64,000 nucleotides of DNA, taken from NCBI RefSeq assembly GCF_900103985.1, contig NZ_FNIE01000002.1, forward strand, positions 558,001-622,000, given 5' to 3'. The notes under the pieces are model-generated. The model worked only from the letters and a program-made list of their open reading frames with translations, did no database searches and had not been told where the DNA came from. A program made the translations under genes and the position numbers. Source of the stretch: Actinacidiphila guanduensis. GTDB lineage: Bacteria; Actinomycetota; Actinomycetes; Streptomycetales; Streptomycetaceae. Of this stretch, positions 7,905 through 16,655 are shown in pieces; position 1 is the first letter of the stretch, and each line of letters opens with the position of its first letter.

Positions 7905-9947
7905 TCAGCCCGCCTTGGTGTACGTCAGTGGCGCCTTGCCGTCCTCGTTGTCCCGGCGTAGGTGGGTGGCGTCGAGCAGGGTGAGCGTCGTCGGGTCGCC
8001 CGGCGAGCAGGAGGAGAGCGGGTCGCCGCCGGTCACCTGGGACGCGCTGAGCGCCACCGGCGGCCCGGCCGAGGTCACGCGCATCCGCCAGGAGCAGGAG
8101 TAGGCGGCGCTCTCGCCGGTGAGCACCACGGTGCCGTCGGCGCGCACGGTCAGCGTCCGGGTGTTGTCGCCCTGGTCGGCGCTGACGAACGAGGTGCGCC
8201 ACACGCCCACCATGCCGGCGGGCACGAGGCCCTTCGCGGGCGGCGTCCCCGGGGCCTTGGCGCGCCGCCCGGGCGCCTGGGAGGCCGGCGAGGCGGGCGC
8301 CTTGGCGTCCTTCGAGCCGCCGCTGCCGTGCCGCAGGGCGGTGTACGCGGTGGCGCTCCCGGCGACGACGACCAGAGCGGCAATGGCGGCGAGAAGGGTG
8401 CCGCGACGCCTCACCGGGCCCCGGGTGGGAGGCGGTGGTGTGGGGGACGCGTCGTAGGGCGCGGTGACACCGGTGGGGTAGCTGGTGGGGCGGCCGGTAG
8501 GTGTGGGGGTGCTGGGCGCGGCGACGCCGGACGGTGGACTGGTAGGTGTGGGCGTGCTGGGTGCCGTGACGCGGGATGCTGGGCCGGTGGGGGTCGGGGT
8601 GCCGGGCGGTATTGGTGGCCGGGTGGGCTCCATGGGCGCGGGCGGGGGTGTCGGGTGGGCGGTGCCCATGGGTGCCGGGCGGTGCCCGGGGGACGGTGTG
8701 GAGACCTCGGTCGCCGCGTGCGGCGGCTCGGGGGCTTCGGGGGCTTCGGGGGCTTCGGGGGCTTCGGCGGCTGGTGGCCGGGGTGCCGGTGGGGCTGCCG
8801 GCTGAGGTGCGGGGGAAAGGGGCGCGGGCTCGCGGGGAGCCTGGCTCGCCTGGGGCGGGGCTCCTTGAGGCGCGGTCGCCACCTTGGGTGCGGGGTCCGC
8901 GTCCTGGGTGGCGGGGCTTTGCGGCGGGGCCGGTGGCGTGTCCGCCTCCGCCTCCAGTTCGAGCAGGCGGACGGCGTGGCGGCCGAGCCTGGCCACAATG
9001 GCGGCGGGCAGCCAGGGCTCGGGCTCGTCCGCGACGCGGGCGGGCGGGTCCTGCCGCGCGCCGGAGCGAGCGCCGGGCTCGCCGGGTGCCGCCTCCTCCA
9101 CCGCCGCGTCTGCTGCCGCTTCCGCCTCCGCGAGCATCGCGTGGATCTCCGGCAGCGAGGGCCGCGCGTCGGGCTCCTTGGCCAGGCACGCGGCCACCAG
9201 GGGCCGCAGCCCGGCCGGGACGGGCGCGAGATCGGGCGGCTCCTGGACGATGCGGTACATCTGCGCGTGCACCCCGCTGGCGGCCGCGCCGAAGGGCTGC
9301 AACCCCGTGGCGGCGTAGGCGAGGACCGAGCCGAGGCAGAAGATGTCGCACGCGGGCGTGACCCGGTCGCCCCTGACCTGTTCGGGCGACATGAAGCCGG
9401 GCGAGCCGACCATCGCGCCCGTGACGGTCAGCGAGCCGTCGGCGACCGTCTCCAGGGCGCGGGCGATGCCGAAGTCGATGACGCGGGGCCCGTCGATCGT
9501 GATCATCACGTTGGACGGCTTGAGGTCCCGGTGCACCAGGCCCGCGGCATGGATGTCGCCCAGCGCGTGCGCCAGGCCCGCGGCGAGGACGCGCACCGAG
9601 CGCTCGGGCAGCGGCCCGTACTCCTTGGCGACGACCTGGTGGAGCGAGGGCCCCGGTACGTAACCGGTCGCGACCCAGGGGACCTCGGCCTCGGTGTCGG
9701 CGTCGAGCACCGGCGCGGTCCAGCGGCCGCCGACCCGGCGGGCGGCCTGCACCTCGCGGCGGAAGCGGCTGCGGAACTCCTCGCGCTCGGCCAGGTCGGG
9801 GCGGACCAGCTTCACCGCGACCGTGCGGCCGCGCGCGGACCTGGCCAGGTAGACCCGCCCCATGCCGCCGACGCCGAGCCGCCCCAGCAGCCGGTACGCG
9901 CCGATCCACCGCGGATCGTCGGCCCTCAGCCCGTCGCTGCCGTCCAT
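7905..9947 (-). CDS. membrane Ser/Thr protein kinase (PknB/PASTA-less type)
   Basis: A 680-residue Hanks-type kinase. Residues 1-280 are the cytoplasmic kinase domain: LGVGGMGRVYLA glycine loop, VAVKLV with the ATP-binding Lys, catalytic HRDLKPSN near 140, and DFG soon after. A Pro/Ala/Thr-rich linker of about 200 residues follows, then one membrane span at about 514-536. The outer domain of about 100 residues has GVWRTSF, LTVRADGTVVL and two Cys, probably a beta-sandwich sensor. The ATG at 9947 has GGGAGGGGG upstream; an open N-terminal extension to 10304 is unlike a protein. The ligand and targets are unknown. Confidence 0.93.
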   Translation of the reverse strand: MDGSDGLRADDPRWIGAYRLLGRLGVGGMGRVYLARSARGRTVAVKLVRPDLAEREEFRSRFRREVQAARRVGGRWTAPVLDADTEAEVPWVATGYVPGPSLHQVVAKEYGPLPERSVRVLAAGLAHALGDIHAAGLVHRDLKPSNVMITIDGPRVIDFGIARALETVADGSLTVTGAMVGSPGFMSPEQVRGDRVTPACDIFCLGSVLAYAATGLQPFGAAASGVHAQMYRIVQEPPDLAPVPAGLRPLVAACLAKEPDARPSLPEIHAMLAEAEAAADAAVEEAAPGEPGARSGARQDPPARVADEPEPWLPAAIVARLGRHAVRLLELEAEADTPPAPPQSPATQDADPAPKVATAPQGAPPQASQAPREPAPLSPAPQPAAPPAPRPPAAEAPEAPEAPEAPEPPHAATEVSTPSPGHRPAPMGTAHPTPPPAPMEPTRPPIPPGTPTPTGPASRVTAPSTPTPTSPPSGVAAPSTPTPTGRPTSYPTGVTAPYDASPTPPPPTRGPVRRRGTLLAAIAALVVVAGSATAYTALRHGSGGSKDAKAPASPASQAPGRRAKAPGTPPAKGLVPAGMVGVWRTSFVSADQGDNTRTLTVRADGTVVLTGESAAYSCSWRMRVTSAGPPVALSASQVTGGDPLSSCSPGDPTTLTLLDATHLRRDNEDGKAPLTYTKAG
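8727..8768. repeat. tandem 9-bp repeat in the kinase linker
   Basis: GGGGCTTCG is repeated about four times in direct tandem; read on the minus strand it encodes Pro-Glu-Ala repeats in the disordered linker before the membrane span. Confidence 0.8.
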
Positions 9948-10049
9948 CGCGCGCCGCCCCCTCCCGCGCCCCGGCCGCCCGGGGTTCCGTGGCGGCTGCC
10001 CGCCGCTCACCGGCGAAGAATATGCGCCGCCCGGCCGTGCGGTCATGGG

Positions 10050-10086
10050 CCGACGCCATGGCGTCGGGAACAATCCGCCGCCATGG
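10050..10086. repeat. CCATGG-centred palindromic repeat, copy 2
   Basis: CCGACGCCATGGCGTCGG at 10050-10067 is a perfect 18-bp palindrome. A second CCATGG at 10081 lies in ATCCGCCGCCATGG (10073-10086), which recurs exactly at 18424-18437 in front of purC. Confidence 0.65.
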
Positions 10087-10467
10087 AGGCCAGGTGCCTG
10101 CGCCTCCTTGGTGTCCAGACGCCCTGCCGCAGCCCGCCGCCACCACCTGCCGCTGTGACCTCGCCCACAGCGGACACTCCGGCCCTCGGCAAGCCGCCGG
10201 GCACCCAGGCGCCCGGACGCCTTGCGGGTACGGCACGCGAGCCGCCACCCGCATCCCCCCGCGCCCGCCGGGCAGACGATCACACGAACGCGGGCGGCGC
10301 ACATCCGTACGAGCCTCGCCTATCGTGTCCGCAGCCGACGCGGAACGGCAGGGCGGGACGGAGATCGCGGACCGACGGGGCCCGGAAGATCGGCGTGCCC
10401 GGCCCGCAGGAGGCGCGCCCCGGGCCGCGGCGCAGGACGTACGCACGACCCGCGCGGGCTTGCGCGC

Positions 10468-10521
10468 AGGACCGCGTAGGACCGGGCAGGGCCGGCAGGA
10501 CCACGCGGGACGACGCAGGAC
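10468..10521. repeat. AGGAC elements at about 10-bp spacing before gntR
   Basis: AGGAC or a one-base variant begins at 10468, 10478, 10488, 10497, 10507 and 10517, close to the helical repeat of DNA, and ends 11 bases before the gntR start codon. Confidence 0.55.
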
Positions 10522-10532
10522 GAGGTGACGGT

Positions 10533-11219
10533 ATGGCGGAGGGGGTCGGGCCCCTGGTGCGGCGCAGCAGCCTGCGCCAGCAGATCGCCGACGCCCTGCG
10601 CGACGAGATCATCACCGGCCGCCTCCAGGCCGGCCGGCACTTCACCGTCAAGCAGATCGCCGAGACCTACGGCGTGTCCGCCACGCCCGTGCGCGAGGCG
10701 CTGGTGGACCTGTCGGCCCAAGGGCTGCTGGAGGTCGAGCAGCACCGCGGCTTCCAGGTCCGGCAGTTCACCGCCGAGGACTTCCGCACCCTGACCGACG
10801 CGCGCACCCTCGTGGTCAACGCCGCCTTCCGCCGGCTCGCCGAGCACGGCATGGGCGACCTGCCCGACGACGCCATCGCCTCGGTGCGGCGGCGGGCCGA
10901 AGCCGCCGCACGGGCGGCGCGGGCCGGTGTCCTTGACGTCCTCATAGGCTGCGACCTGCGCTTCTGGGGCGAACTGTCGGCCATGGGCGGCAACCCGCAC
11001 CTGTCGGAGTTCCTGGACCGGGTGCGCACCCAGGCGTGGATCTACGCGGTGCCGCACCTGCGCTCCCTGCCGGACCTGGCGGGCGTCTGCTGGGCGGGGC
11101 ACGTGGAACTGGTGGACGCCGTCGCCGCCCGCGACACCGCCGAGGCCCTGCGGCTGACCAAGGAGCACCACACCCACACCCGCGCCCTGATCGAGAAACT
11201 CGCCCCCGCGCACCCCTGA
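10533..11219 (+). CDS. GntR family regulator, FadR/FCD subfamily
   Basis: A 228-residue DNA-binding repressor type. N-terminal winged helix: SLRQQIADALRDEIITGRL followed by the recognition region VSATPVREALVDL at about residues 50-62. The C-terminal all-helical FCD ligand domain carries acidic/His positions such as CDLRFW and HVELVDAV, which in this family often hold a metal and a small carboxylate. ATG at 10533 after AGGTGA. No adjacent metabolic operon points to a ligand, but the phased AGGAC run just upstream may be an autoregulatory site. Confidence 0.9.
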   Translation: MAEGVGPLVRRSSLRQQIADALRDEIITGRLQAGRHFTVKQIAETYGVSATPVREALVDLSAQGLLEVEQHRGFQVRQFTAEDFRTLTDARTLVVNAAFRRLAEHGMGDLPDDAIASVRRRAEAAARAARAGVLDVLIGCDLRFWGELSAMGGNPHLSEFLDRVRTQAWIYAVPHLRSLPDLAGVCWAGHVELVDAVAARDTAEALRLTKEHHTHTRALIEKLAPAHP

Positions 11220-11306
11220 TCCCCCGGACGCCCCGCGACAGGCACGCATGACGGCGCCGGACGCGTCATCCTAGGCTGTACGTTCCCGACCGGATGGAGT
11301 CCGTAC

Positions 11307-11954
11307 GTGGCTTGCGACTTGTGGCTGGTGCCCCTCGTGGACGTGCTCTGCCACAGCCCGGAAAACCCCTTCGCCGAGGAGATCGCCCGCTACGACAACG
11401 CGCTGGGCGAGGCCGGGCTGCCGCCGATCCCGGTCTACGGCTACATGCCGGGCCTGTCCGGCGACGTCGCCCCGATCGCCTGCTTCGACTACGACGCCCT
11501 GCACTTCCTGCGCCGCGCCTACCTGCTCGCCCTCCAGCGCCTCGAAGTCACCCCCGTGGACGCCCTGGGCGGCGACTACGAGCAGCTGCTGGAGATGTTC
11601 GAGTCCACCGCGCAGTCCTCGCACCTGGTCTGGCACTACGACCACGCCGGCGCCTACGTGCCGCTGGACTTCCCGCAACCGGTCGTCAACGACGAACTCC
11701 TGGAGGGCGGCGGCCCGCTCGGCTCCAGCAACGGGCTGCTGCGCGAGCTGGAGTTCGTCGCCCCCGCGATCGGCATCGACCCCAAGAACCCGCCGGCCCC
11801 GCCCGCGCCGCCCACCCGCCACACCGCCCTGGAGGAGCCCGCGCAGACACCGGCGCTGAACGGCCCCTTCGCCCGGGAGCACCACGTCTGGCTCGGCCTG
11901 CACGCGGCGGCGACCCGCTCGCTGGGCCAGGGCTCGATGATCGTGTTCAGTTAG
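11307..11954 (+). CDS. conserved protein of unknown function
   Basis: A 215-residue soluble protein, starting with GTG at 11307 after GGATGGAG. It has no signal peptide or membrane span. I do not recognise a domain. Notable segments are VPLVDVLCHSPENPF, YMPGLSGDVAPIACFDYDALHFLRRAYLL, HLVWHYDHAGAYVP and a GSSNGLLREL stretch; the C-terminal third is Pro-rich before a conserved-looking GLHAAATRSL. The composition is that of a real high-GC gene. It precedes the purD region and is convergent with the SLATT-type gene. Confidence 0.75.
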   Translation: MACDLWLVPLVDVLCHSPENPFAEEIARYDNALGEAGLPPIPVYGYMPGLSGDVAPIACFDYDALHFLRRAYLLALQRLEVTPVDALGGDYEQLLEMFESTAQSSHLVWHYDHAGAYVPLDFPQPVVNDELLEGGGPLGSSNGLLRELEFVAPAIGIDPKNPPAPPAPPTRHTALEEPAQTPALNGPFAREHHVWLGLHAAATRSLGQGSMIVFS

Positions 11955-11987
11955 GCAGCCAGGTAGGCAGTCAGCCAGGCAATCAGA

Positions 11988-12118
11988 CAGTCAGGACGCT
12001 GAGCAGTCAGGGCGCTGGGCACTTAGGGTGCCGGGCAGTTGAGCCGGCACCCATGCGCCCAGGCAGTCAGGACGCTGGCTGCCAGGTGCCCAGGTGCCCA
12101 GGTGCCCAGGTGCCCAGG
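11988..12118. repeat. short direct repeats in a convergent intergenic region
   Basis: CAGTCAGGRCGCTG occurs at 11988, 12004 and 12064, with looser CAGTCAG copies nearby. It is followed by four tandem copies of the 8-mer CAGGTGCC (12083-12114). The 225 bases between the two convergent genes are mostly made of this. Confidence 0.8.
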
Positions 12119-12128
12119 GCGCTGGGCG

Positions 12129-12180
12129 CCATGGTGTTCGCCCTGGACGTGTGTCGCGGCCCGCGTCCATTGCGGCGGGT
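12129..12180. repeat. CCATGG-containing repeat, copy 3
   Basis: GGGCGCCATGG around 12125-12134 and, on the other strand, CCGCCGCAATGGACGCGG near 12162-12179 resemble the elements at 5489 and 18382. It is degenerate and overlaps the stop of the SLATT-type gene. Confidence 0.35.
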
Positions 12181-12923
12181 CAGCGGGGTGCCTCGGGCGG
12201 GCGCTGGCGCGGCATGGTCGGGCGGGTGCTGGGGTGGGGGAGCCGCGCGGGCGGGGGCGGATCGCTGCGGGCCGGCGCCTGGACGCGCAGCGGCGCCGCG
12301 GCCGCCCCCGCACCGAAGCCCGCCATCCAGTCGCACGTCTCGGCGCGCACCAGGTCGGAGACGTCGTCGCAGAAGCGGCGCAGCAGCCTCAAGCAGCGCT
12401 CGGCGGCCTCGGCCGCGGTGCCCTCGGTGGGCCCCAGCACCTCCCGTACGCTCTCGGTCGCCCAGTCGAAGCGCAGCGCCTCCACCCGGCGCTGCACGGC
12501 CTGCGCGGTGGCCACGTCCCGCATCCAGCCGGCCGTCAGGCCCATCAGCCGGTCGAAGCCCACGCAGGCGCAGGCCAGCAGCAGGCACAGGTATCCCCAG
12601 CCGAGCAGGCCGTGGCCGGCGCCGGCGAGCTGCGCCAGCGGCAGCGCCGCGGCCGCCACCGCGCCCGCGGCCGCACCCGCCCGCAACCCCTGGGCGCCCC
12701 GGCGCTTCCACAGCCGGTCGCGCAGATACCACTCGGCGGTGCGCAGCCCGTGCTCCTCCGACCACCGGTACAGCTCCTCCAGCCGCTCCGCGGGCTCGCC
12801 CCAGTCGCCCATGGGGAAGGGTGGCGGCCGCAGGTCCTCGGGCCGGTGGTGCCGGTGGCGCAGCGCCCGCCGCGGGGGCTCCTGCGGGGCGCCCTCCTCG
12901 GGAAACATCTCCGGCTGGCTCAC
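12180..12923 (-). CDS. SLATT-type two-TM membrane protein
   Basis: A 247-residue protein with two hydrophobic segments (about 83-105 and 107-128) between cytoplasmic helices, the SLATT layout. The region after the second span, WMRDVATAQAVQRRVEALRFDW followed by SVREVLGPTEGT, is the amphipathic part conserved in Streptomyces relatives. SLATT domains are usually predicted pore-forming effectors in nucleotide-signalled conflict systems, but no cyclase or sensor gene is adjacent. The Pro-rich tails look disordered. GTG start at 12923 after GAGGAG. It lies just upstream of, and divergent from, purD. Confidence 0.65.
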   Translation of the reverse strand: MSQPEMFPEEGAPQEPPRRALRHRHHRPEDLRPPPFPMGDWGEPAERLEELYRWSEEHGLRTAEWYLRDRLWKRRGAQGLRAGAAAGAVAAAALPLAQLAGAGHGLLGWGYLCLLLACACVGFDRLMGLTAGWMRDVATAQAVQRRVEALRFDWATESVREVLGPTEGTAAEAAERCLRLLRRFCDDVSDLVRAETCDWMAGFGAGAAAAPLRVQAPARSDPPPPARLPHPSTRPTMPRQRPPEAPR

Positions 12924-13137
12924 TGCGCGCTCCTCGACGACACCGACGACCCGTGGCGGCCCGGGCGGGCATGCCCCCGCGGCACACCGCCCGGATGAAG
13001 CCCCCTTCTTACCGCCGAACGGCTGAGCCGAGCGCCCGGAAGTTCGCCATTACCCTCAGATAAGCAGTGTGATCAGGTATAGGACGCTTGTCGGTATCCC
13101 CCGAAAGAGTGAGGACGGAGGGCGCCGGGACGGCCAC

Positions 13138-13143
13138 TACCCT
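13138..13143 (+). promoter_or_regulatory. -10 box for leaderless purD
   Basis: TACCCT is followed by exactly 7 bases and the GTG at 13151. The bases between (ggtcccc) contain no Shine-Dalgarno sequence. Confidence 0.5.
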
Positions 13144-13150
13144 GGTCCCC

Positions 13151-14419
13151 GTGAAGGTCCTCGTCATCGGCGGCGGCGCCCGCGAACACGCCCTGTGCCG
13201 CTCCCTGTCCCTCGACCCCGACGTCACCTCCCTGCACTGCGCGCCGGGCAACGCCGGCATCGCCGAGCTGGCCGAGCTGCACGCGGTCGACGCCACCGAT
13301 GGCGCCGCCGTCGCCGACCTCGCCGCCGCCCTGGGCGCGGACCTCGTGGTCGTCGGCCCCGAGGCGCCCCTGGTCGCAGGGGTCGCCGACGCGGTGCGCG
13401 AGCGCGGGATCGACTGCTTCGGCCCCTCGCGGGAGGCCGCCGCCCTGGAGGGCTCCAAGGCGTTCGCCAAGGACGTCATGGCAGCCGCCGGGGTGCCCAC
13501 CGCGCGCGCCTACGTGTGCGGCAGCGCCGAGGAGGTCGACGCCGCGCTCGACGCCTTCGGCGCGCCCTATGTCGTCAAGGACGACGGACTCGCGGCCGGC
13601 AAGGGCGTCGTCGTCACCGGTGACCTGGACGCGGCCCGCGCGCACGCCCTGGCCTGCCTGGAGGGCGGCGCGGACGGCGCCCCCGGACGCGTGGTGATCG
13701 AGGAGTACCTCGACGGCCCCGAGGTCTCGCTCTTCGCGCTGACCGACGGCGAGACGGTGGTGCCGCTCCAGCCCGCACAGGACTTCAAGCGCGCCCTGGA
13801 CGGCGACGAGGGGCCCAACACCGGCGGCATGGGCGCGTACTCGCCGCTGCCGTGGGCCGACCCCAAGCTCGTCGACGAGGTCGAGCGGACGGTCCTGCAG
13901 CCCACCGTGGACGAAATGCGGCGCCGCGGCACGCCTTTCGCCGGCCTGCTGTACGCCGGGCTTGCCCTCACCTCGCGCGGAGTGCGGGTCATCGAGTTCA
14001 ACGCGCGCTTCGGCGATCCCGAGACGCAGGTCGTCCTCGCGCGGCTGCGCACCCCTCTGGCGGGGCTGCTGCGGGCCGCCGCGACCGGGCAGCTCGCCGC
14101 CTTCCCCGCGCTGCGGTGGAGCGAGGGGGCGGCGGTCACCGTCGTCATCGCGTCGTACAACTACCCCGACACCCCGCGTACCGGCGATCCCATCGGCGGC
14201 CTCGCGGACGTGCCCGCGGCGGAGGAGCACGCGTACGTCCTCCACGCGGGGACGCGGCTGCTCGACGACGGGCGCGTCGTGTCGGCCGGGGGCCGCGTCC
14301 TGTCCGTCACCGCGACGGGCTCCACGGTCGCCAAGGCCCGCACCCGCGCGTACCGCGCCCTCGCCCACATCACTCTCGAGGGCTCCCACCACCGCGGGGA
14401 CATCGCGTCCGGCGTGTAG
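13151..14419 (+). CDS. purD: phosphoribosylamine-glycine ligase (GARS)
   Basis: A 422-residue ATP-grasp enzyme that joins 5-phosphoribosylamine and glycine to give GAR, step two of purine synthesis. Seen: N-terminal [20 protein letters not shown], the ATP-grasp [13 protein letters not shown] at about 137-149, [22 protein letters not shown] and [11 protein letters not shown]. The length is normal. GTG at 13151 begins right at the conserved VKVLVIG and appears leaderless. It is transcribed alone, with a hairpin terminator at 14532. Confidence 0.97.
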   Translation: MKVLVIGGGAREHALCRSLSLDPDVTSLHCAPGNAGIAELAELHAVDATDGAAVADLAAALGADLVVVGPEAPLVAGVADAVRERGIDCFGPSREAAALEGSKAFAKDVMAAAGVPTARAYVCGSAEEVDAALDAFGAPYVVKDDGLAAGKGVVVTGDLDAARAHALACLEGGADGAPGRVVIEEYLDGPEVSLFALTDGETVVPLQPAQDFKRALDGDEGPNTGGMGAYSPLPWADPKLVDEVERTVLQPTVDEMRRRGTPFAGLLYAGLALTSRGVRVIEFNARFGDPETQVVLARLRTPLAGLLRAAATGQLAAFPALRWSEGAAVTVVIASYNYPDTPRTGDPIGGLADVPAAEEHAYVLHAGTRLLDDGRVVSAGGRVLSVTATGSTVAKARTRAYRALAHITLEGSHHRGDIASGV

Positions 14420-14761
14420 GGGTGCGGCTACTCACCGCTGGGGTTCGCCGCCGTGGCCGTCTGCAGGGCTCCTCTGGCTGGTCGCGCCGTTCCCCGCGCC
14501 CCTTTCGGGGTCCCATCTGCCCCACGGGGGTAGTCCACCGTCCAGAGGACGGTGGACTCTTCTCGCGCCGTTCCTCCCTCAGAGCTTCGCCTGGGAGGTA
14601 CCCCCAGCGCCCCTGAACACCTTGCCCTTCGCGTGTAGGGCGAGGCCGTACGACATCAGGGGGCGCTGTCGGCCTGCCCCGGGCGGCGGTCGGGGGCGGT
14701 GGCGTACCCCTGTGGCGGGACGCCACCGTATAGGGGGGAACTCCACTCCAAGGAGTGACGC
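14420..14761. other. 342-base intergenic region after purD
   Basis: No gene is seen. It holds a Streptomyces-type intergenic element (GTCGCGCCGTTCCCCGCGCC near 14481, followed by cctttcgggg), a hairpin at 14532, a second similar CTCGCGCCGTTCC at 14562, and the promoter of the next gene (TATAGG at 14729) with an inverted repeat GTGGCG/CGCCAC at 14712-14726. Confidence 0.6.
14532..14558 (+). terminator. hairpin downstream of purD
   Basis: AGTCCACCGTCC and GGACGGTGGACT form a perfect 12-bp stem with a 3-base loop, about 110 bases after the purD stop. Confidence 0.65.
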
Positions 14762-16642
14762 GTGGGCCATACGGCTGACTCGGTGGCGGAGCCCAACTAT
14801 GGTGCCCCGAAAGCGCACCGCAGGTCTCTGCGGCCAAACAGCCGTACGGCATTGCGATGTCCGCGGGCGGTGCGAGAGTGGGGAGAGGCCGTCGCAGGGA
14901 CGGTCGCCGCTGGCGCAGCGAGACCGCAGGGGGTGACGCCGATGGCCGGAGAAGCAGGTGAGGCCGCCGCGCGGGCCCGTGCGACGTCGGTGCTGCGGCT
15001 GCGGGCGATCGCCACGGGAGCGGCGGTGCTCCCGGCCGCTGCGGCGGTCGTGCTGCACGTGGCGTGGGCGGAGGGCCGGATCGGCGGCGCCGGATGGGAC
15101 GCGGCCCGCTGGAGCGTGACGGCCGTGGCGCTGGCCGTGTTGGCGGTCGCGGCCGCGGTGGGCGCCGTCGTGGCGCGGGCGCGGCCCGCGGTGAGCCCCG
15201 CCGTCCCGGTCGCGGAGTCCGCGGCCCCCGACCTCTACCTGATGGTCCGCGACCTCGCCGACCGGCTCCAGGTGCCGCCCCCCTCGGCGATAGAGCTCAC
15301 CCCTGACTGCGACAGCTGGCTGGAGCACCGCAGGCCGCCCGCGGGGGCGCCCACCACGTCGGCCGTGCCCACCGCACCCGTCCTCGTCATCGGCTCGCCC
15401 TTCCTGTGGTGGATGCGCGTCGCCGAACTGCGCGCGCTGCTCGCCCCGGTCGTCGCCGGCACCGCGGCCGCCGCGGACCCCGACACGGCCGCGGCCCGCC
15501 GCTTCATACGCGGCCTGGACGCCGCCGCGGGCGTCGCCGCCCAGGGCCGCGCGGGCCCACGGCTGCTGCGCCCCGCCTTCGCCGTCCTCGGCTGGACGAC
15601 CCGCCTGCTGCTGCGCGGCTGCGGTACGCAGGCGGCCGAGATGGAGCGGGCGGTGGCCGCGGCCGCCTCCGAGCGGGCGCAGGCGGTGGACTACGGGCTG
15701 CGGATCGTCGCCCAGGAGCAGGTGGGGCTCGCGTACGCGGGGTGGGACCGGCTGCTCACCCGGGTGGCCCTGCCCGCGTGGCGGCTGGGGCGCTGGCCCG
15801 CGCGGCTGGACGCCGGCGTGGTCGCCGCGCTCACCGAGCTGTCCCGCCGTGATCGCCTCGCCGAAGGCTTCGAGTCGCGCCTGGGCGAGCGCCCGGCCTG
15901 CGACCTGCTGGAGGAGCCCGGCGCCATGGACGAGGCCGTCTCGCTGCTGGCCGCCCGCATCTTCCACGGCGGCCCGGCCCGCAGCGGCCCCGGCTGGCAG
16001 CCGGTCGGCTGGGCGGGTTACCCGCAGGAGGTCGTGGACCGCCTCTGGCGCGAGGAAGCCGCGCGGCTGATACGGCTCCTCGACGAGCCCGGCGCCCCTG
16101 CGCATCGCCTCGCCGGCGAGGGCGCCCGCCCGCACGGGCAGGGCGGCCGGCAAGGAGGCCAAGGCGGTCAGGGCGGCTGGAGCGGTGTCCCCTCCGGCGG
16201 GCGGCTCCTGCTCGGCGGCTCGCGGGTCCGCGAGGGGACTGCGGGGGCGACGCTCGGGCGCGTCATCGAACGGCTCGCCGCCGGCGGCACGGACGACCTC
16301 GCCGACCGGATCGCGGCCGCGGTCGCCCACGACGAGGCTGCGCGGCTGGCCTCGGCGGAGCCGGTGTCCGGCGGGATCGCCCCGCTGCTGCCGCAGCGTA
16401 CGGGGCGCGAACTGCTCGCCGACCACGTGGTCGCCGCGGTGGCCTGTGCGGCGGTGGACACCGCCGGGGCAACGGCGGGGCTGGACTGGCTCGACGGTCC
16501 CGTCCTGCTCTTCGCCGGCGCCCGCTGCACCGAACTCGGCCCGCTCGTCCTCCGCCTCACCGAGGAGGGCGAGGCGGCGCCGCTGCGCACGTGGCTGAGC
16601 GGCATGTCGATCTCCCCGGACCACCCACTGCGCTCCGCTTGA
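14762..16642 (+). CDS. membrane protein resembling an M48 peptidase without HExxH
   Basis: A 626-residue protein, GTG at 14762 with AAGGAG six bases upstream. Two membrane spans (about 84-101 and 117-139) are followed by a large domain. The segment at about 206-233 (VLVIGSPFLWWMRVAELRALL) resembles the strand-turn-helix that leads into HExxH in M48 metallopeptidases, but the expected zinc motif reads APVVAGT, so it is probably not a protease. Further on are a Gly/Gln-rich linker (near 460-475) and an Ala-rich C-terminal region. Unknown function. It lies between purD and purC, as in other Streptomyces. Confidence 0.7.
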   Translation: MGHTADSVAEPNYGAPKAHRRSLRPNSRTALRCPRAVREWGEAVAGTVAAGAARPQGVTPMAGEAGEAAARARATSVLRLRAIATGAAVLPAAAAVVLHVAWAEGRIGGAGWDAARWSVTAVALAVLAVAAAVGAVVARARPAVSPAVPVAESAAPDLYLMVRDLADRLQVPPPSAIELTPDCDSWLEHRRPPAGAPTTSAVPTAPVLVIGSPFLWWMRVAELRALLAPVVAGTAAAADPDTAAARRFIRGLDAAAGVAAQGRAGPRLLRPAFAVLGWTTRLLLRGCGTQAAEMERAVAAAASERAQAVDYGLRIVAQEQVGLAYAGWDRLLTRVALPAWRLGRWPARLDAGVVAALTELSRRDRLAEGFESRLGERPACDLLEEPGAMDEAVSLLAARIFHGGPARSGPGWQPVGWAGYPQEVVDRLWREEAARLIRLLDEPGAPAHRLAGEGARPHGQGGRQGGQGGQGGWSGVPSGGRLLLGGSRVREGTAGATLGRVIERLAAGGTDDLADRIAAAVAHDEAARLASAEPVSGGIAPLLPQRTGRELLADHVVAAVACAAVDTAGATAGLDWLDGPVLLFAGARCTELGPLVLRLTEEGEAAPLRTWLSGMSISPDHPLRSA

Positions 16643-16655
16643 GACGGGGCGGCTT

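Larger units (their letters stand above)
9948..10532. other. 585-base intergenic region between the kinase and gntR genes
   Basis: No gene can be supported here. The region holds the start-proximal control sequences of two divergent genes, a CCATGG palindromic repeat (10050-10086), and a run of AGGAC elements spaced by about 10 bases (10468-10521). The open frames across it have no family features. Confidence 0.6.

Noticed and set aside
7864-10446. Long minus-strand frame overlapping the kinase gene
   Set aside because: It is a shadow of the kinase gene in another frame: Arg/Pro/Gly-rich, without domains, and the kinase frame has all catalytic motifs.
7962-10532. Plus-strand open frame of about 850 codons leading into gntR
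   Set aside because: It is antisense to the kinase gene and low in complexity; the GntR protein begins at 10533 with a ribosome binding site.
12083-12118. CRISPR-like array
   Set aside because: The 8-bp units are directly tandem without spacers; no cas genes are in the window.
14476-14575. Insertion element after purD
   Set aside because: The CGCGCCGTTCC(CC) elements are short, non-coding and resemble a common Streptomyces intergenic repeat; there are no terminal inverted repeats with a transposase.
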